A stretch of DNA of 27,205 nucleotides from a virus. Location: positions 1-27,205 of the IMG/VR virus record IMGVR_UViG_3300022699_000083. One strand, written 5' to 3'. The notes under the pieces were generated by a model. The model was not told the origin of the DNA and ran no database searches. It saw nothing but the letters and a program-made list of their open reading frames with translations. Positions 1-6,558 of this stretch are shown one piece after another (within the stretch, counting starts at the first letter, position 1; each line of letters starts with the position of its first letter). The translations under genes were made by a program, and so were the position numbers.

Positions 1-1
1 A

Positions 2-319
2 AAAAACTTTAGAATTGGGAATTGGGTACAGTATAAAGCCAAAAAAGATGACTTTACAACATTAACAAACAGTAGCTTTGAGGGTGACTGGATAGAAAAA
101 ACTTACAACCCTATATTATTAGATGATGCGTGGTTGTTAGATTTAGGATTTAAACAATTAGATAAATACACTTTTGTTAATAAAAGTTTTTTTGTACACA
201 AAAGAAAAAGAGGTTTTGTTTTTGGCGGTAAAAAAGCTGGAACTATAATCAAATATGTACATACTTTACAAAATTTGTTTTTTGCGTTAAATGGTACTGA
301 ACTTGAATTTAAGCCATAA
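2..319 (+). CDS. Small hypothetical phage protein, 5' end outside the window
   Basis: The frame is open from the left edge to a TAA at 317-319, so the gene starts upstream of the window and only its last 105 residues are seen. The readable part contains RIGNWVQY, then ILLDDAWLLDLGF, and ends with VHTLQNLFFALNGTELEF. That order resembles a small protein I know as frequent in flavobacterial phages and prophages (a RIGN start, a LTEEWLLKFGF-like middle, a HxLQNLYFALTGEEL end). Its function is not known to me. A TTG at 134 lies in frame but is internal to clearly coding sequence, so it is not the true start. It is the first of five or six small + strand genes. Confidence 0.75.
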   Translation, partial: KNFRIGNWVQYKAKKDDFTTLTNSSFEGDWIEKTYNPILLDDAWLLDLGFKQLDKYTFVNKSFFVHKRKRGFVFGGKKAGTIIKYVHTLQNLFFALNGTELEFKP

Positions 320-341
320 GTAGTAATTAATTATATACATT

Positions 342-374
342 GTTGTATGACTAAGCGGATTAATAATAAATAAA
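342..374 (+). repeat. Leader repeat A, copy 1
   Basis: This 33-bp element starts GTTGTATGAC, has AAGCG in the middle and ends ATTAATAATAAATAAA, 9 bp before the ATG at 384. It matches copy 2 at 909-941 at 31 of 33 positions. Both copies sit just upstream of a tiny zinc-ribbon gene. The GTTGTATG at its left end is the inverse of CATACAAC in repeat B downstream of the same gene. Its function is unknown; leader or operator is an inference. Confidence 0.75.
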
Positions 375-383
375 TTTTGAATT

Positions 384-527
384 ATGGTAAATAAACCAAA
401 TAGTTACAGACCAAGAGATTTTAGTAAAAAAAGTAAGCGAAGTAAACAGTTTGTTTGTGTTACTTGCGGAAGTGAGCCTATGTGTAAAAGTTGCTTAAGA
501 ATACCTAAAGAATGGATTAAGCAATAA
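384..527 (+). CDS. Tiny zinc-ribbon protein (47 aa)
   Basis: This ORF of 47 codons runs from ATG at 384 to TAA at 525-527. It has two CxxC knuckles (CVTC and CKSC) separated by a short loop, typical of a zinc ribbon, after a basic N-terminal half rich in Lys, Arg and Ser. It has the same layout as the ORF at 952-1107, and the stretch before the first knuckle is similar in DNA sequence (AGCGAAGT followed by AACAGTT in both). It is flanked by leader repeat A on the left and the CATACAAC motif of repeat B on the right. Nucleic-acid or protein binding is plausible, but the exact role is unknown. Confidence 0.55.
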   Translation: MVNKPNSYRPRDFSKKSKRSKQFVCVTCGSEPMCKSCLRIPKEWIKQ

Positions 528-537
528 CTTAAAAACA

Positions 538-551
538 AATTGCATACAACG
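538..551 (+). repeat. Leader repeat B, copy 1 (AATTGCATACAACG)
   Basis: The 14 bp are identical to 1106-1119. Similarity continues more weakly to the right, with TTG, then ATATGAA and AG in both copies. Its CATACAAC is the reverse complement of GTTGTATG in repeat A. The element follows the first zinc-ribbon gene and precedes the gene at 617. Confidence 0.65.
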
Positions 552-616
552 TTGGTAATATGAAAAGTTGCCGAATAATCACAGAAATTAATAAATAAAC
601 CAAAAAATAAAAACCG

Positions 617-835
617 ATGAATAAAAACGAACAAGAATTTATGAAAGTTTGGGAATACCTAACTATAACAGCAATGGAAAAAATGAACATTACCAGAAGA
701 ACTGCTGAATTAAGGATTAACGCAATTAGAAAAAGCGGAATATTAACAGAACTTGGTGACCCTGATGGACAACCTTTTCAAATTGGAATTGATGTTGCTA
801 TGAGAATACCGCAACTTGGTGAAAAGGAAGATTAG
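617..835 (+). CDS. Small hypothetical protein (72 aa)
   Basis: ATG at 617 follows an A-rich leader (AAAAAATAAAAACCG), as is usual for Bacteroidota genes that lack a Shine-Dalgarno sequence. The first 45 residues are predicted mainly helical (TAMEKMNITRRTAELRINAI is an amphipathic basic stretch), which could be a helix-turn-helix-like or dimerising segment. The tail is acidic (GEKED). I do not recognise a family. Its first residues (MN, then EQ, then F) resemble the start of the ORF at 1165, but the rest does not. Confidence 0.55.
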   Translation: MNKNEQEFMKVWEYLTITAMEKMNITRRTAELRINAIRKSGILTELGDPDGQPFQIGIDVAMRIPQLGEKED

Positions 836-908
836 GTTTTTATTTTCTTAGATTAAGCGACTACCTTAATTAAAATGAACTGACCTAAAGCAATTTTTTA
901 TATTACGT

Positions 909-941
909 GTTGTATGACGAAGCGAATTAATAATAAATAAA
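909..941 (+). repeat. Leader repeat A, copy 2
   Basis: Second copy of the 33-bp leader, differing from 342-374 at two positions. It lies 10 bp before the ATG at 952. The spacing from its GTTGTAT to the ATACAAC of the following repeat B is about 210 bp in both units. Confidence 0.75.
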
Positions 942-951
942 ATTAGTAAAT

Positions 952-1107
952 ATGGGACAATCTTGGTGTGGCAGTAGCCAAAAAGAAATAAAAGAAAGAG
1001 AGCGAAGTGAACAGTTGTTTTGCCCTTATTGTGAAATTGCATTTGTTTATGATTGGCACGTTGAATATGAAAACTGCCCGAAATGTGGAAATGACTCAGC
1101 AAAATAA
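952..1107 (+). CDS. Tiny zinc-ribbon protein (51 aa)
   Basis: ATG at 952, TAA at 1105-1107. It has two clear knuckles, CPYC and CPKC, about 18 residues apart, with a charged N-terminal half (KEIKERERSEQ). This is the more canonical zinc ribbon of the pair; the ORF at 384-527 is the likely paralogue, with partly conserved DNA before the first CxxC. The stop overlaps repeat B copy 2 by 2 bp. A small regulator or adaptor produced early in infection is possible but not shown. Confidence 0.6.
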   Translation: MGQSWCGSSQKEIKERERSEQLFCPYCEIAFVYDWHVEYENCPKCGNDSAK

Positions 1108-1119
1108 TTGCATACAACG
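1106..1119 (+). repeat. Leader repeat B, copy 2 (AATTGCATACAACG)
   Basis: Identical 14-mer to 538-551, again directly downstream of a zinc-ribbon gene and upstream of another small gene (ATG at 1165). It closes the second inverted-repeat-flanked unit. Confidence 0.65.
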
Positions 1120-1164
1120 GATTGCAGATATGAATAGATTTTTTAACGATTAAATACAAAATAA

Positions 1165-1476
1165 ATGAACGAATTAGAACAGATTTTTACAGAAATGCTT
1201 AATAATATTGACGACCATAAGCAAACATACAGTAAACCAGAATGGACAAATAAATTAATTGTGCAAACTTGGATAAAAGCCAACGAACACAAGTTGAAAA
1301 ATTTATTTATATCTGGTGTTAGCAAATCGTCAAATGTTTTCTTAGTAGGCGATAATGTTTTATTTGGACATCAAAAAGGTAAAGTTGTTTGGACTAGCTT
1401 TAGATATGTAGATATAAAACTAATTAACGGTAAGCTACATCAAGGAATACCAGTAGCATTGGTTAAACACCCTTAA
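1165..1476 (+). CDS. Hypothetical protein (103 aa)
   Basis: ATG at 1165 follows a TACAAAATAA leader. The N-terminal half is helical and charged. The C-terminal half, from about residue 55 (SNVFLVGDNVLFGHQKGKVV), reads as short beta strands separated by Gly and Asp, suggesting a small SH3- or KOW-like barrel. No catalytic motif or membrane segment is seen and I do not recognise a family. The antisense ORF over the same bases is less protein-like. A promoter-like element overlaps its 3' end. Confidence 0.6.
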   Translation: MNELEQIFTEMLNNIDDHKQTYSKPEWTNKLIVQTWIKANEHKLKNLFISGVSKSSNVFLVGDNVLFGHQKGKVVWTSFRYVDIKLINGKLHQGIPVALVKHP

Positions 1477-1491
1477 AACATTTTATGTTTG
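1459..1491 (+). promoter_or_regulatory. Bacteroidota-type promoter for the gene at 1538
   Basis: TTG at 1459-1461 and a perfect TAnnTTTG element (TATGTTTG, 1484-1491) are separated by 22 bp, about 46 bp before the next start codon. This fits the -33/-7 promoter consensus known for Bacteroidota. The spacing equals that of the - strand element at 24383-24415. Confidence 0.55.
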
Positions 1492-1537
1492 CTAACAAGT
1501 GTATATACTTACCTTTACTTAACCTAACTAATTGATT

Positions 1538-1756
1538 ATGAATAACAACTATGTAACTTTAACAATTCCATATATTTGGCATTTTAAGCAATATCAACAT
1601 ATAAAAGTAACTCGATGTGGTATGGTTATTAATAGTCGAACTAATAATATATTAAGATATACAACTAGAGGATTCTACATTGAAGGTAAATATTACAAGC
1701 GTAAAGATGTTAGAAAAGCTGTTGAGAAACCAGAAGAATGCGTATGCCCGTTTTAA
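1538..1756 (+). CDS. Small conserved phage protein ending in CPF (72 aa)
   Basis: I chose ATG at 1538 over the in-frame TTG two codons earlier. The protein carries IKVTRCGMVINS, then RGFYIEGKYYKRKDVRKAVEK, and ends in ECVCPF. This pattern (a CGxVxN turn, a xYxxGKxxxxKxLR segment, a terminal Cys-Pro-Phe) resembles a family I know from flavobacterial phages. The turn recalls the beta strands of NUMOD4-type DNA-binding modules, but no nuclease motif is present. It is the last + strand gene and converges with the metallophosphoesterase, with only 21 bp between stop codons and no hairpin terminator. Confidence 0.65.
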   Translation: MNNNYVTLTIPYIWHFKQYQHIKVTRCGMVINSRTNNILRYTTRGFYIEGKYYKRKDVRKAVEKPEECVCPF

Positions 1757-1777
1757 GGTATTTATTTAATTATGCCG

Positions 1778-2959
1778 TTATTTAATCATGTTTATGTTAA
1801 TTATAGAGCGTCCTACTTCACCAAAGTCTTGATGATAGGTTATTACTTTACTGTCTCTACCACTTAAATAGCCACCTCTTGAAGCATAAGCATCTTTAGA
1901 TGCTAGGGTTCTGTGTTGCTCTAATACCATTAAATTACTTTCTATTTTTAACTCATGGTGTAAGTGTCCTGTGTGACCGTAAACATATTCAGATGATCCA
2001 AACTCTTTTTTAAATTTACCGACAAACGTAGTATCAATATTTTTAATATTCTTTTTGTGTCCATGATGGTAAAATAAACAAACCTTCCCAAAAGTAATAC
2101 AATAATAAGGGTATGGGTTAGTGTCTATGTTTAATCTAGGCTCATGGTCATAAAATGCACTTAACATTTCACTAAGCCACACACTACTCGCTGGGTCATG
2201 ATTGCCTTCTGCCATTATAACATTTACTTTTTCGTATTTTTCTAATAGCATTGCAATAATTCTACGAATAACACGAATAGCAACTCTTACTAATTTAGTA
2301 AATCTAGTATCTGCATCTAATACGTGCTTACTAACAGGCGTTACCGCATCTAATCCGTCCCAATGTAAAAAATCACCTATTTGTGCAAAAATACATTCCT
2401 TAGCATCAGGACTTTTTAACATAGCAACCTCAAAAAATTTAACTAGAGTATCTTCGGCAATTTTTAAATCCCAATCCGCACCAGTTTCTTCTGACCAACT
2501 CATCATGCCTAAATGATAATCCGTTAACGTGTATTGATTAATTAAATTAACGTTGTTTAAGCGTTCTTTATATTCTGTTGGTGTAGTTGGTTCAATTTCC
2601 TCTTTAAGTGCGTCTATTGCGTTTCTAAGTGCTTTTAAACGTTCTTCTTTAGGTAAATCATACTTAGCCCATTTACCATCGCCAAATGGATTAGTCGTGT
2701 AAGATATTGGTGTAAATTTAGAAGTATCAAAGTCTTGTTTAGATTGCTTTTTACCGAAAGTTTCAGATATTACTTCACCGTGTTTGTTTTTAGTTAGCTT
2801 TTTAACTTCGTAGTTATTTTCAAAGCGTATAATGGCTAGTTTTTTAAGTTGTTTTTCGTCAAGTCTATATTCTCCGTTGCCATGTTTTGTTTTGGATTTT
2901 ACTTTAAATCCTAAAAATTCAGCTTCACTTGGTTTTAACCGCTTTCTAATTTTTGCCAT
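1778..2959 (-). CDS. Calcineurin-like metallophosphoesterase
   Basis: The 393-residue protein has the ordered motifs of metal-dependent phosphoesterases: DYH at 147-149, GD at 195-196 (with HWDG just after), GNHD at 252-255, an HHGH at 298-301 and GHTGHLHH at 328-335. These provide the His and Asp ligands of a dinuclear metal centre. The first 130 residues are basic, precede the catalytic domain and are not assigned. Homologues in phages are often described as nucleases or phosphodiesterases of DNA metabolism; the substrate here cannot be read from sequence. It is the last gene of the leftward late block, starting 3 bp after the spanin candidate's stop. Confidence 0.85.
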   Translation of the reverse strand: MAKIRKRLKPSEAEFLGFKVKSKTKHGNGEYRLDEKQLKKLAIIRFENNYEVKKLTKNKHGEVISETFGKKQSKQDFDTSKFTPISYTTNPFGDGKWAKYDLPKEERLKALRNAIDALKEEIEPTTPTEYKERLNNVNLINQYTLTDYHLGMMSWSEETGADWDLKIAEDTLVKFFEVAMLKSPDAKECIFAQIGDFLHWDGLDAVTPVSKHVLDADTRFTKLVRVAIRVIRRIIAMLLEKYEKVNVIMAEGNHDPASSVWLSEMLSAFYDHEPRLNIDTNPYPYYCITFGKVCLFYHHGHKKNIKNIDTTFVGKFKKEFGSSEYVYGHTGHLHHELKIESNLMVLEQHRTLASKDAYASRGGYLSGRDSKVITYHQDFGEVGRSIININMIK

Positions 2960-2962
2960 ATT

Positions 2963-3463
2963 TTACGTGTTCATTTTCTGTAATAGCAAGTTTAAAGTTT
3001 TAGTGTTTTTGTTTAAAAAGTTAAGCCCAAAAAACAGACCTATTGCAAATAAGAATCCAATCCCTAAGAATCCGTATAATATTATTGAGCTGTCAAACTC
3101 TTCTGTTTTTTCTTTGTCCTTTTGTTTGATTACTTCTACTAATTCTCGGTTAGAGCGTGTAATTTCTTCAATCATTGAGCTAAAACATTCTATTTGCTCA
3201 ATACTGCCTTGATTATCGTAAACAGTTCTTAAAGTAGTTCCTTTTCGGTTTACAGTGTATATTGTGGTGTCTTTGTAAGTTATTTTTGGAACTGTGTATG
3301 TAACGGTGTCTCCAACTCTTTTAACTACTTTCTCGTTTGATTCCGTTACTGTTCTGTTCTCTTTATTCTTAATTGCTTTTTTTTGAATATCGCAACTAGT
3401 AAGTGTAAGTAGTATAGATGCTATTAGTAGTATTTCAAACCAGTATTTTTTAATTTTATTCAT
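2963..3463 (-). CDS. Candidate unimolecular spanin (lipoprotein with C-terminal TM)
   Basis: The 166-residue protein has a type II signal peptide with lipobox LTSC (lipidated Cys24) after a hydrophobic stretch at 9-22. It then has a beta-strand-rich middle (about 46-82, VTYTVPKITYK and similar), a helical charged segment at about 90-122, and a strong transmembrane segment at about 126-149 with a short basic tail. An outer-membrane lipid anchor at one end and an inner-membrane TM at the other is the architecture of u-spanins such as phage T1 gp11, which fuse the two membranes at lysis. The position two genes after the M15 endolysin supports this. The ATG overlaps the upstream gene by 8 bp. Confidence 0.65.
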   Translation of the reverse strand: MNKIKKYWFEILLIASILLTLTSCDIQKKAIKNKENRTVTESNEKVVKRVGDTVTYTVPKITYKDTTIYTVNRKGTTLRTVYDNQGSIEQIECFSSMIEEITRSNRELVEVIKQKDKEKTEEFDSSIILYGFLGIGFLFAIGLFFGLNFLNKNTKTLNLLLQKMNT

Positions 3464-3644
3464 CTGTTTTATAAATAAAGTACCACGATAATAATATGTA
3501 TTTATAAGAATCTCGTTGACTCATTACATACAATAAAGAAAAAGCAAAGTTCTCACCTGTTATATCAGAATATTTTTCGGCTAATTCTAAAGCAACCGAA
3601 ATACAACCTATTAAATAAATACCTATTATTAATCTAATTATCAT
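3456..3644 (-). CDS. Small membrane protein in the lysis module (62 aa)
   Basis: The N-terminal hydrophobic helix (about 2-20, IIRLIIGIYLIGCISVAL) is followed by a soluble stretch and a second weakly hydrophobic, aromatic segment (about 46-58, SYKYILLSWYFIY). It lies between the endolysin and the spanin candidate, overlapping the latter by 8 bp. An accessory holin, antiholin or lysis timing role is possible by position only; small proteins like this are common and unassigned in flavobacterial phages. Confidence 0.6.
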   Translation of the reverse strand: MIIRLIIGIYLIGCISVALELAEKYSDITGENFAFSLLYVMSQRDSYKYILLSWYFIYKTDE

Positions 3645-3702
3645 TTAAAGCTTTTATTAATTCTATTATTTGTGCTGATGTTAATTGCATTAATAAGTCC
3701 AT
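3634..3702 (-). CDS. Possible micro-gene (22 aa)
   Basis: An ATG at 3702, 13 bp inside the endolysin's 3' end, opens 22 codons ending in TAG at 3634-3636, which overlaps the next gene by 11 bp. The product contains MQLTSAQIIELIKALNDN, a well-formed amphipathic helix. It exactly fills what would otherwise be a 45-bp gap between two genes, and the double overlap is the packing style seen elsewhere here. Its length makes chance a real alternative. Confidence 0.35.
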   Translation of the reverse strand: MDLLMQLTSAQIIELIKALNDN

Positions 3703-4043
3703 ATTACATTACCAACCTTATAAGGGTCGTTATCTAAATGAATAAAATTACCACTAACACCGATTCTATTAAAACCAACTTTTAAAGCTGAATCAATTAT
3801 TTTGAATCTATCTTTAGAGTTTCTACACCTAATATCTACAGCGTAACCTTTTGTGTGACTAGAACTATTTACACCGCCAACTCTTTTATTATGTGCCCTT
3901 GTCCTGTAACCACTCGTAATAACAAAAGGCGTATCTGCTAATTCTCTAGTTTTGTTTAAAAGTTCTAATGTAGAAGCTTTCATTTTTCTGCCAGACCCTA
4001 ATACATCTGGGCTATCAAATTCATTTATATTAAAGTATTTCAT
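3690..4043 (-). CDS. Endolysin, peptidase M15 family (D-Ala-D-Ala-type carboxypeptidase)
   Basis: The 117-residue single-domain protein has the M15/VanY-type motif SSHTKGYAVDI, giving zinc ligands His63 and Asp70, and a second HLD motif with His102. TSGYRT near residue 45 is the usual upstream substrate-site segment. It would cut peptidoglycan stem peptides. There is no signal peptide, so export depends on a holin; candidate holins lie immediately upstream. Its length is normal for minimal phage M15 endolysins without a cell-wall-binding domain. Confidence 0.88.
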   Translation of the reverse strand: MKYFNINEFDSPDVLGSGRKMKASTLELLNKTRELADTPFVITSGYRTRAHNKRVGGVNSSSHTKGYAVDIRCRNSKDRFKIIDSALKVGFNRIGVSGNFIHLDNDPYKVGNVIWTY

Positions 4044-4100
4044 CTACCTCTTAACTTTACGTTTTTTATAAAACCAATGCATTTTCCCCAAATTATAGTA

Positions 4101-4286
4101 TCATTTTCTATTTGCTTTAAACCAAGCCTTAAAAAATAACTTCCATTGACCATTATACTTTCTATCTACAATATTAAACTTTAACATAGAGATAAAGTAA
4201 ACTATGATTACTAAACTACTTATAATATTAAGTAATTTCGGCAATGTGAAACTGTAAATTAATGCAGCGATTGTTGTTTTTGTCAT
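4101..4286 (-). CDS. Small membrane protein, possible holin component (61 aa)
   Basis: I start at ATG 4286 rather than the GTG four codons earlier. A short N-terminal region is followed by one strong TM helix (about 17-39, PKLLNIISSLVIIVYFISML) and a basic aromatic tail (WKLFFKAWFKANRK). The tail resembles that of small phage membrane proteins common in flavobacteria. It lies between the two-TM holin candidate and the endolysin, so an antiholin or second holin is a reasonable inference. Confidence 0.6.
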   Translation of the reverse strand: MTKTTIAALIYSFTLPKLLNIISSLVIIVYFISMLKFNIVDRKYNGQWKLFFKAWFKANRK

Positions 4287-4314
4287 GGTTTGTGGCACGG
4301 TGTTATTTTATTAA

Positions 4315-4545
4315 TTACTTTGTTTTGTTTTTTAAAACATTCTGAAACGTCTTAGCTAACGTTACTATCTCTCCCCATAAAAAGATGATGCCAAGCCCTA
4401 TAAAAATGAAATTACTGGTTTTCCATGTATGCTCACCTTCAGTTAAAAGAAGGGATGATTTTGCTGGTGCATATAAACCCACTATAAGGCACAAAGTGCC
4501 TAGAATAATAGCAAGTGTGTTTTTGTATTTTTGTATAAAGCTCAT
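4315..4545 (-). CDS. Candidate holin with two transmembrane helices
   Basis: The 76-residue protein has TM helices at about 9-26 (LAIILGTLCLIVGLYAPA) and 44-62 (NFIFIGLGIIFLWGEIVTLA), a short periplasmic loop (LLLTEGEHTWKTSN) and a basic C-terminus (KNKTK). Size, topology and charged tail fit class II holins, which release the endolysin to the periplasm. It precedes the endolysin by one gene. No holin family can be named from sequence alone. Confidence 0.6.
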   Translation of the reverse strand: MSFIQKYKNTLAIILGTLCLIVGLYAPAKSSLLLTEGEHTWKTSNFIFIGLGIIFLWGEIVTLAKTFQNVLKNKTK

Positions 4546-4586
4546 TGTCTCTTTTTTAAATTATATTTAGTAACTAATAACACTTT

Positions 4587-5984
4587 TTAATCGTAAGGAA
4601 ATACATTATCTCTACTATACGATTGAGTTAGATTAATAATATCGTTTATAGCTCTAATATCTTCTGCATCTCTTTGTGGTAAATAATTTCCCGAAAATAG
4701 TAGTATTTTTTCTACCAACTCATTAGCCTTATATATTTTCATACCTTGCTCTAAAGCTGGTGTGTTAACTGCTTGTGATAATTTAAAAATATCTGGTAAC
4801 GCATTATCTATATTTCCCTGACCGTTTAAGAATTGGACAACATCATATTCGTCGCCTTCTAATGCGTTAGGTCGTTTTACACTTTCATTACCTTTTAAAT
4901 ACATATAAACCTTACTATCTACTTTTACAGTCATCATTCTACGAGATATCCCACCACCTTGATTCTGAAAAGATTTACCGTTTATTAGGTTTAAAAAGAA
5001 ACTACCCTCACCCTCATTTCTTGGTTTATTTATTTGATAAGTAAAACCAGTTGAAGTATCATAAAATATAGGGTTGATAACTTCAAAATATGAATCATAA
5101 CTATAATCTTGTGATGTTGGTGTAGAGATTGCTGGCGTTCTTGTTTTTGTAGAAGCAAATACTGGTCTTATTAAACTAATATTTGTTGCACCACCTGTTA
5201 TTAAAATACCTTTATCACCATAAGTATAACCAAATAAACAGTCTTGTACGGTTATATTATAAGTGCCTTTTGTATTTCTATCAGTAGTATAATCTGCTAT
5301 TGCTAAAAGTTCATCACTGGCCCAGCTTAATGATAGATTTTGTAATAAAATATTATTACCTTTTTCTATGTAAATACCATCTGAATTTTGACTACTTACA
5401 TCTGTTAAAGAACGCCTTACCGTTAAAAATTTAAGTATAACTTCTGGTGTGGATATTCTAATCACAAACTTATTAGGATAACCTTCCATACTTAGCGTTA
5501 TATCAGCATCACTACCATCTATTGTTATAAATGGATTTTTAAGATGTAAGCTTGTCTTTAAATTAATTCTACCATTTACGGTAAATTTTACTATTCGCTT
5601 TCCAGTAGCTTCTACAGCTTCTCTTAATGAGCCACTACCACTATCGTTAAGATTAGTAACCTCTATAATTCTACCACCTGTTCCACCAACTGTATTTTTA
5701 CCATAGCCATATATTTTATTCTTAGGTGATACTACAACACTATCAATAGGGTCAATAGGGTCTGGCTCAACAACAATAATACTGTCTTTGCTGTTTTCTA
5801 AGATATAAACCTTGTTTTCTAAAGTCTTAACCTTAGCTTCTAAATTTGCAATCTTTTTATCTATAGTTTGCAAATAGTCATAAAGTACTGTACTTCTATC
5901 TTTATCTACACTTATAAGTTTTTCTGATTGTGCGTTAGCAAACAAACAAAATGTTATTGCTATTAATGTTATTAGTTTTTTCAT
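4587..5984 (-). CDS. Secreted pectate-lyase-like beta-helix protein (PL1-type)
   Basis: The 465-residue protein has a Sec signal peptide (about 1-18, ending in ANA) and a heptad-like coiled coil (about 35-66). A Pro/Asp linker (VEPDPIDPIDS) and a beta-helix domain follow. The domain opens with the hallmarks of family 1 polysaccharide lyases: GGTGG, VTNLNDSGSGSLREAV and FTVNGRI. LSWASDEL near 219-226 matches the family's SWxxDE region, but the preceding WIDH-like segment reads LLQN, so one usual calcium ligand may be missing; RTPAI near 282 may be the catalytic Arg loop. It would cleave uronic-acid-type polysaccharides, or only bind them if inactive. It overlaps the previous gene by 4 bp (ATGA). 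Confidence 0.82.
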   Translation of the reverse strand: MKKLITLIAITFCLFANAQSEKLISVDKDRSTVLYDYLQTIDKKIANLEAKVKTLENKVYILENSKDSIIVVEPDPIDPIDSVVVSPKNKIYGYGKNTVGGTGGRIIEVTNLNDSGSGSLREAVEATGKRIVKFTVNGRINLKTSLHLKNPFITIDGSDADITLSMEGYPNKFVIRISTPEVILKFLTVRRSLTDVSSQNSDGIYIEKGNNILLQNLSLSWASDELLAIADYTTDRNTKGTYNITVQDCLFGYTYGDKGILITGGATNISLIRPVFASTKTRTPAISTPTSQDYSYDSYFEVINPIFYDTSTGFTYQINKPRNEGEGSFFLNLINGKSFQNQGGGISRRMMTVKVDSKVYMYLKGNESVKRPNALEGDEYDVVQFLNGQGNIDNALPDIFKLSQAVNTPALEQGMKIYKANELVEKILLFSGNYLPQRDAEDIRAINDIINLTQSYSRDNVFPYD

Positions 5985-6355
5985 TTTTTTCTTCTATTTT
6001 TCCTACCTACTAAAAAATCAAACGTATATGTAGCTACTATTCCACCACCTACTGTGTAGCCTAAATCAGCCCAATCAAATCCTGTGGTGTTTATGTCTGA
6101 CAATTCTTTTAAGGTACCTAATACAGTAGATGCTAAAACACCCCATAGTTTAGCGTTACCTCTTCTGTGTCCATTAGCACCATAAGCAATAGTATAACCA
6201 GTAACACCACCCCACCCACCAGCAACAAAATGTAGTTGTTTGTCTGCATCTATGGTATTGGTGTTTATAAACATCCAACCTAATGAACTTTCTTGTTGTG
6301 CGTTACCAATAATTGGTAATAGTGCTATAAGTAAAATACTAAATAACTTCTTCAT
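5981..6355 (-). CDS. Secreted protein with DKQLHF motif (DUF2279/YfiM-like)
   Basis: The 124-residue protein has a cleavable signal peptide (about 1-19, ending GNA before QQ). The mature part has DKQLHFVAGGWGG, a later KELSDINTTGFDWADLGYTVGGG segment and a basic RKNRRKK tail. DKxxHF followed by glycine-rich helices resembles the DUF2279 (YfiM-like) periplasmic or envelope family, including a possible hairpin of weakly hydrophobic helices. No enzymatic activity is established for that family. It is coupled to the pectate-lyase-like gene by an ATGA overlap, so both exported proteins are probably co-translated. Confidence 0.6.
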   Translation of the reverse strand: MKKLFSILLIALLPIIGNAQQESSLGWMFINTNTIDADKQLHFVAGGWGGVTGYTIAYGANGHRRGNAKLWGVLASTVLGTLKELSDINTTGFDWADLGYTVGGGIVATYTFDFLVGRKNRRKK

Positions 6356-6548
6356 TTTCTTCTATTGTTATACCACCTTCAACTAATTTAGCTTCCCATT
6401 CAGCTTTATCTAAATAGGTGTCAACTATTGGCTGTCCCGTGTTCATTGTTTGGTGTGGCTCTACACTTCCGTAGGCTACGATTGTAAACGTTTCATCTTC
6501 TCTACAGATGAAATACGTTGTTTGTTCTGGGTTCTTTATTGAGTTCAT
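6339..6548 (-). CDS. Small hypothetical protein (69 aa)
   Basis: I chose ATG at 6548, ten bases after the upstream stop; an in-frame GTG at 6575 would overlap the leucine-rich-repeat gene by 17 bp. The acidic protein has TYFICREDETFTIVAYGSV and ends TIEENEEVI, mainly beta strands, with no signal peptide or TM. It lies between the tail-fibre-like genes and the secreted genes, and may be a fibre chaperone or minor tail component. The family is not recognised. Confidence 0.55.
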   Translation of the reverse strand: MNSIKNPEQTTYFICREDETFTIVAYGSVEPHQTMNTGQPIVDTYLDKAEWEAKLVEGGITIEENEEVI

Positions 6549-6558
6549 ATTATTGTTA

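Noticed and set aside
404-634. - strand 76-codon ORF over the zinc-ribbon gene
   Set aside because: The + strand zinc knuckles and the repeated leader support coding on the + strand; the antisense ORF is a Phe/Leu-rich shadow.
342-1119. GTTGTATG/CATACAAC pairs as integron attC sites flanking gene cassettes
   Set aside because: The pairs are about 210 bp apart with the ORF inside the pair rather than between sites, the cores deviate from GTTRRRY/RYYYAAC, and no integrase is in the window.
2202-3212. + strand ORFs opposite the metallophosphoesterase and spanin genes
   Set aside because: They are rich in Ser, Phe and Leu as expected for the antisense of AT-rich genes, while the - strand frames have family motifs.
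4046-4081. 12-codon ORF before the endolysin ending in TAG next to its ATG
   Set aside because: It is too short to distinguish from chance, with a stop close upstream in the same frame.
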